From Pseudanabaena sp. ABRG5-3 (GTDB taxonomy: Bacteria; Cyanobacteriota; Cyanobacteriia; Pseudanabaenales; Pseudanabaenaceae), in NCBI RefSeq assembly GCF_003967015.1, contig NZ_AP017560.1:558001-622000 (forward strand): 64,000 nucleotides of DNA, written 5' to 3'. Position numbers and translations under genes: made by a program. Numbering within the stretch: the stretch's first letter is position 1; the number at the start of each line of letters is the position of its first letter. Shown in pieces: positions 62,784-64,000 of this stretch. Below the pieces are notes generated by a model, which had not been told where the DNA came from, searched no databases, and was given only the letters and a program-made list of their open reading frames with translations.

Positions 62784-64000
62784 ATGAGTAATGACAAAGA
62801 TAGTTTTAAGGACAAATTTGCCTTTAAAGTCGAAGGTCTAGAATCTCTAGTAGATGATGTCAAGCAGTTGCTAAATCTTGATCAACTCATCGATCTGGCG
62901 CAAAAACTCGAAGAGAAACAAAAATCTGGCGAGATTCACACAGAGGTAAATGTCACATCACGTCCTTTGGCCAGCATTCCTCGACGCGGTAATATTCCCC
63001 GATCGCCCCGTGCTGCTACAGCAACAGGCGGAAGTGGCGAAGTAACATCGCCTGATGTGGTTAAACCTGAAACACCCTCAGAGCATTCCCCCAAGGACAA
63101 GCCCCAAGCGATCGCCGAATTAGTAGGTGGCTTAGGCGATACCCTAGCGCAATTGCGGGATTTAGTGGAGATTCCTCTCAAACGCCCAGATGTACTAGCC
63201 AAGTTGGGCTTAGAACCACCTAAGGGTGTGTTATTAGTGGGACCTCCGGGAACAGGCAAAACCTTGACGGCTCGATCGCTAGCCAATGTATTAGGCGTAA
63301 ATTACATTGCGATCGTGGGTCCCGAAATTATTAGCAAATACTATGGCGAAGCGGAAACTCGGTTAAGACAAGTTTTTGAGAAAGCCGCCAAATCTTCTCC
63401 CTGTCTAATTTTTATCGATGAAATTGATGCACTCGTTCCCAATCGGGCAAATGTGGAAGGAGAAGTAGAAAAGCGACTAGTGGCTCAGTTGTTAGGTTTA
63501 ATGGATGGATTTGCGGAAACCAAGGGTGTGATTGTCCTAGCAGCAACAAATCGTCCTGATGCGATCGATCCTGCTCTCCGTCGTCCGGGGAGATTCGATC
63601 GCGAGATTATTTTCCCCATACCCGATCGCAAAGCACGCCGAGAGATTCTCGAAATCCATACGCGATCAATGCCATTAACTAGTGATGTGGATTTGGAAGA
63701 TATTGCTGATCGCGCCTATGGTTATGTGGGAGCAGATATTAAAGGACTATGCCAAGTGGCGGCAACTAATGCTCTGCGCCGTCAGGTTGCCAATGTAGTC
63801 GATATTCCTGATAATCTGAATGTTAATCGTGAAGACTTTGAATTTGCGCTAAAGCAAGTACAACCTGCTGTATTGCGATCGCTCCAAATCCAAGTTCCCA
63901 AAGTCAAATGGTCAGAAATTGGCGGACTCGCTACAGTCAAGCAAACGCTCCAAGAAGCTGTGGCTGGAGCATTAGTCGATCCCGCACTCTATGCCCATAC
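62784..64000 (+). CDS. CDC48/VAT-type AAA ATPase (partial, C-terminus outside window)
   Basis: The first 405 residues are visible. A helical N-terminal segment (about 1-50) and a low-complexity basic Pro/Ser linker precede the first AAA domain. That domain has GGLGDTLAQLRDLVEIPLK, Walker A GPPGTGKT at residues 153-160, Walker B LIFIDEID at 208-215, and the second-region RPGRFDREI arginine-finger motif. The start of a second AAA module (VKWSEIGGLATVKQTLQEAV) is cut by the window end. The double AAA layout and pore-loop region are like CDC48/VAT unfoldases, although the N-domain is unlike the usual double-psi barrel. It begins on the plus strand after the divergent GGCT gene. Confidence 0.9.
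   Translation, partial: MSNDKDSFKDKFAFKVEGLESLVDDVKQLLNLDQLIDLAQKLEEKQKSGEIHTEVNVTSRPLASIPRRGNIPRSPRAATATGGSGEVTSPDVVKPETPSEHSPKDKPQAIAELVGGLGDTLAQLRDLVEIPLKRPDVLAKLGLEPPKGVLLVGPPGTGKTLTARSLANVLGVNYIAIVGPEIISKYYGEAETRLRQVFEKAAKSSPCLIFIDEIDALVPNRANVEGEVEKRLVAQLLGLMDGFAETKGVIVLAATNRPDAIDPALRRPGRFDREIIFPIPDRKARREILEIHTRSMPLTSDVDLEDIADRAYGYVGADIKGLCQVAATNALRRQVANVVDIPDNLNVNREDFEFALKQVQPAVLRSLQIQVPKVKWSEIGGLATVKQTLQEAVAGALVDPALYAH

Noticed and set aside
62936-63286. Minus-strand open frame of 116 codons
   Set aside because: It lies antisense within the AAA ATPase, whose Walker motifs read on the plus strand.
1-64000. tRNA or rRNA genes
   Set aside because: I looked for T-arm (GTTCRANNC) and rRNA-like stretches by eye and saw none. 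A covariance-model scan would be needed to exclude them fully.

Overview
The window looks like chromosome of a filamentous cyanobacterium, probably Pseudanabaena or a close relative. This rests on the very frequent HIP1 octamer GCGATCGC, an NDH-1 CO2-uptake operon (ndhF3-ndhD3-cupA-cupS), a 4-Cys cyanobacterial Ser/Thr kinase, a DUF1997 protein and a hormogonium-polysaccharide (hps) pseudopilin locus. The genus is an inference. No rRNA, tRNA, CRISPR array, intact insertion sequence or prophage was recognised.

Layout. 1-13.3 kb is a surface-polysaccharide cluster: a Wzm/Wzt-type ABC exporter (ATPase cut by the window edge), two AsnB-type amidotransferases, a transglutaminase-fold membrane protein, an NAD-sugar epimerase, the WbpA/WbpB/WbpE/WbpD set that makes a 2,3-diacetamido uronic acid nucleotide sugar, and a GT4 glycosyltransferase. 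13.5-28.8 kb is mixed housekeeping and accessory material: a lone GvpL/F protein, DUF1997, a winged-helix membrane protein, lipase, RidA, a RhaD-like aldolase/dehydrogenase fusion, a kinase, PcrA helicase, Uma2, a DUF6516 toxin-antitoxin-like pair, an SGNH hydrolase, and an ABC-2 permease coupled to a stand-alone winged-helix domain. 28.9-41.2 kb is the hps locus on the minus strand: four class III pseudopilins downstream of a giant HpsA protein of about 2816 residues. 41.4-52.0 kb holds further glycan genes: GT-C membrane glycosyltransferases, a GT2, an acyltransferase, methyltransferases and a TVP38 protein. 52.2-59.3 kb has two small membrane proteins and the inducible CO2-uptake operon. 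59.6-64 kb has Uma2, SUI1, a coiled-coil protein, EF-Ts, a gamma-glutamylcyclotransferase-like protein and the start of a CDC48-type AAA ATPase.

How it fits together. Two blocks point to the cell surface. One builds and exports an unusual, probably amidated, amino-uronic polysaccharide. The other, Hps, resembles a complete minor-pilin tip set (K/X, I/V, J/W and H types) with a huge ectodomain fused to the K/X-like member, suited to slime secretion and gliding. The CO2-uptake operon is an independent metabolic unit.

The most unusual feature is the gaps between genes. They carry many perfect or near-perfect palindromes. At least 14 close on a three-base loop flanked by GC on both sides. Several larger ones have TATAGC termini and look like TA-flanked MITEs. 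At least eight genes have their stop codon inside such a repeat.
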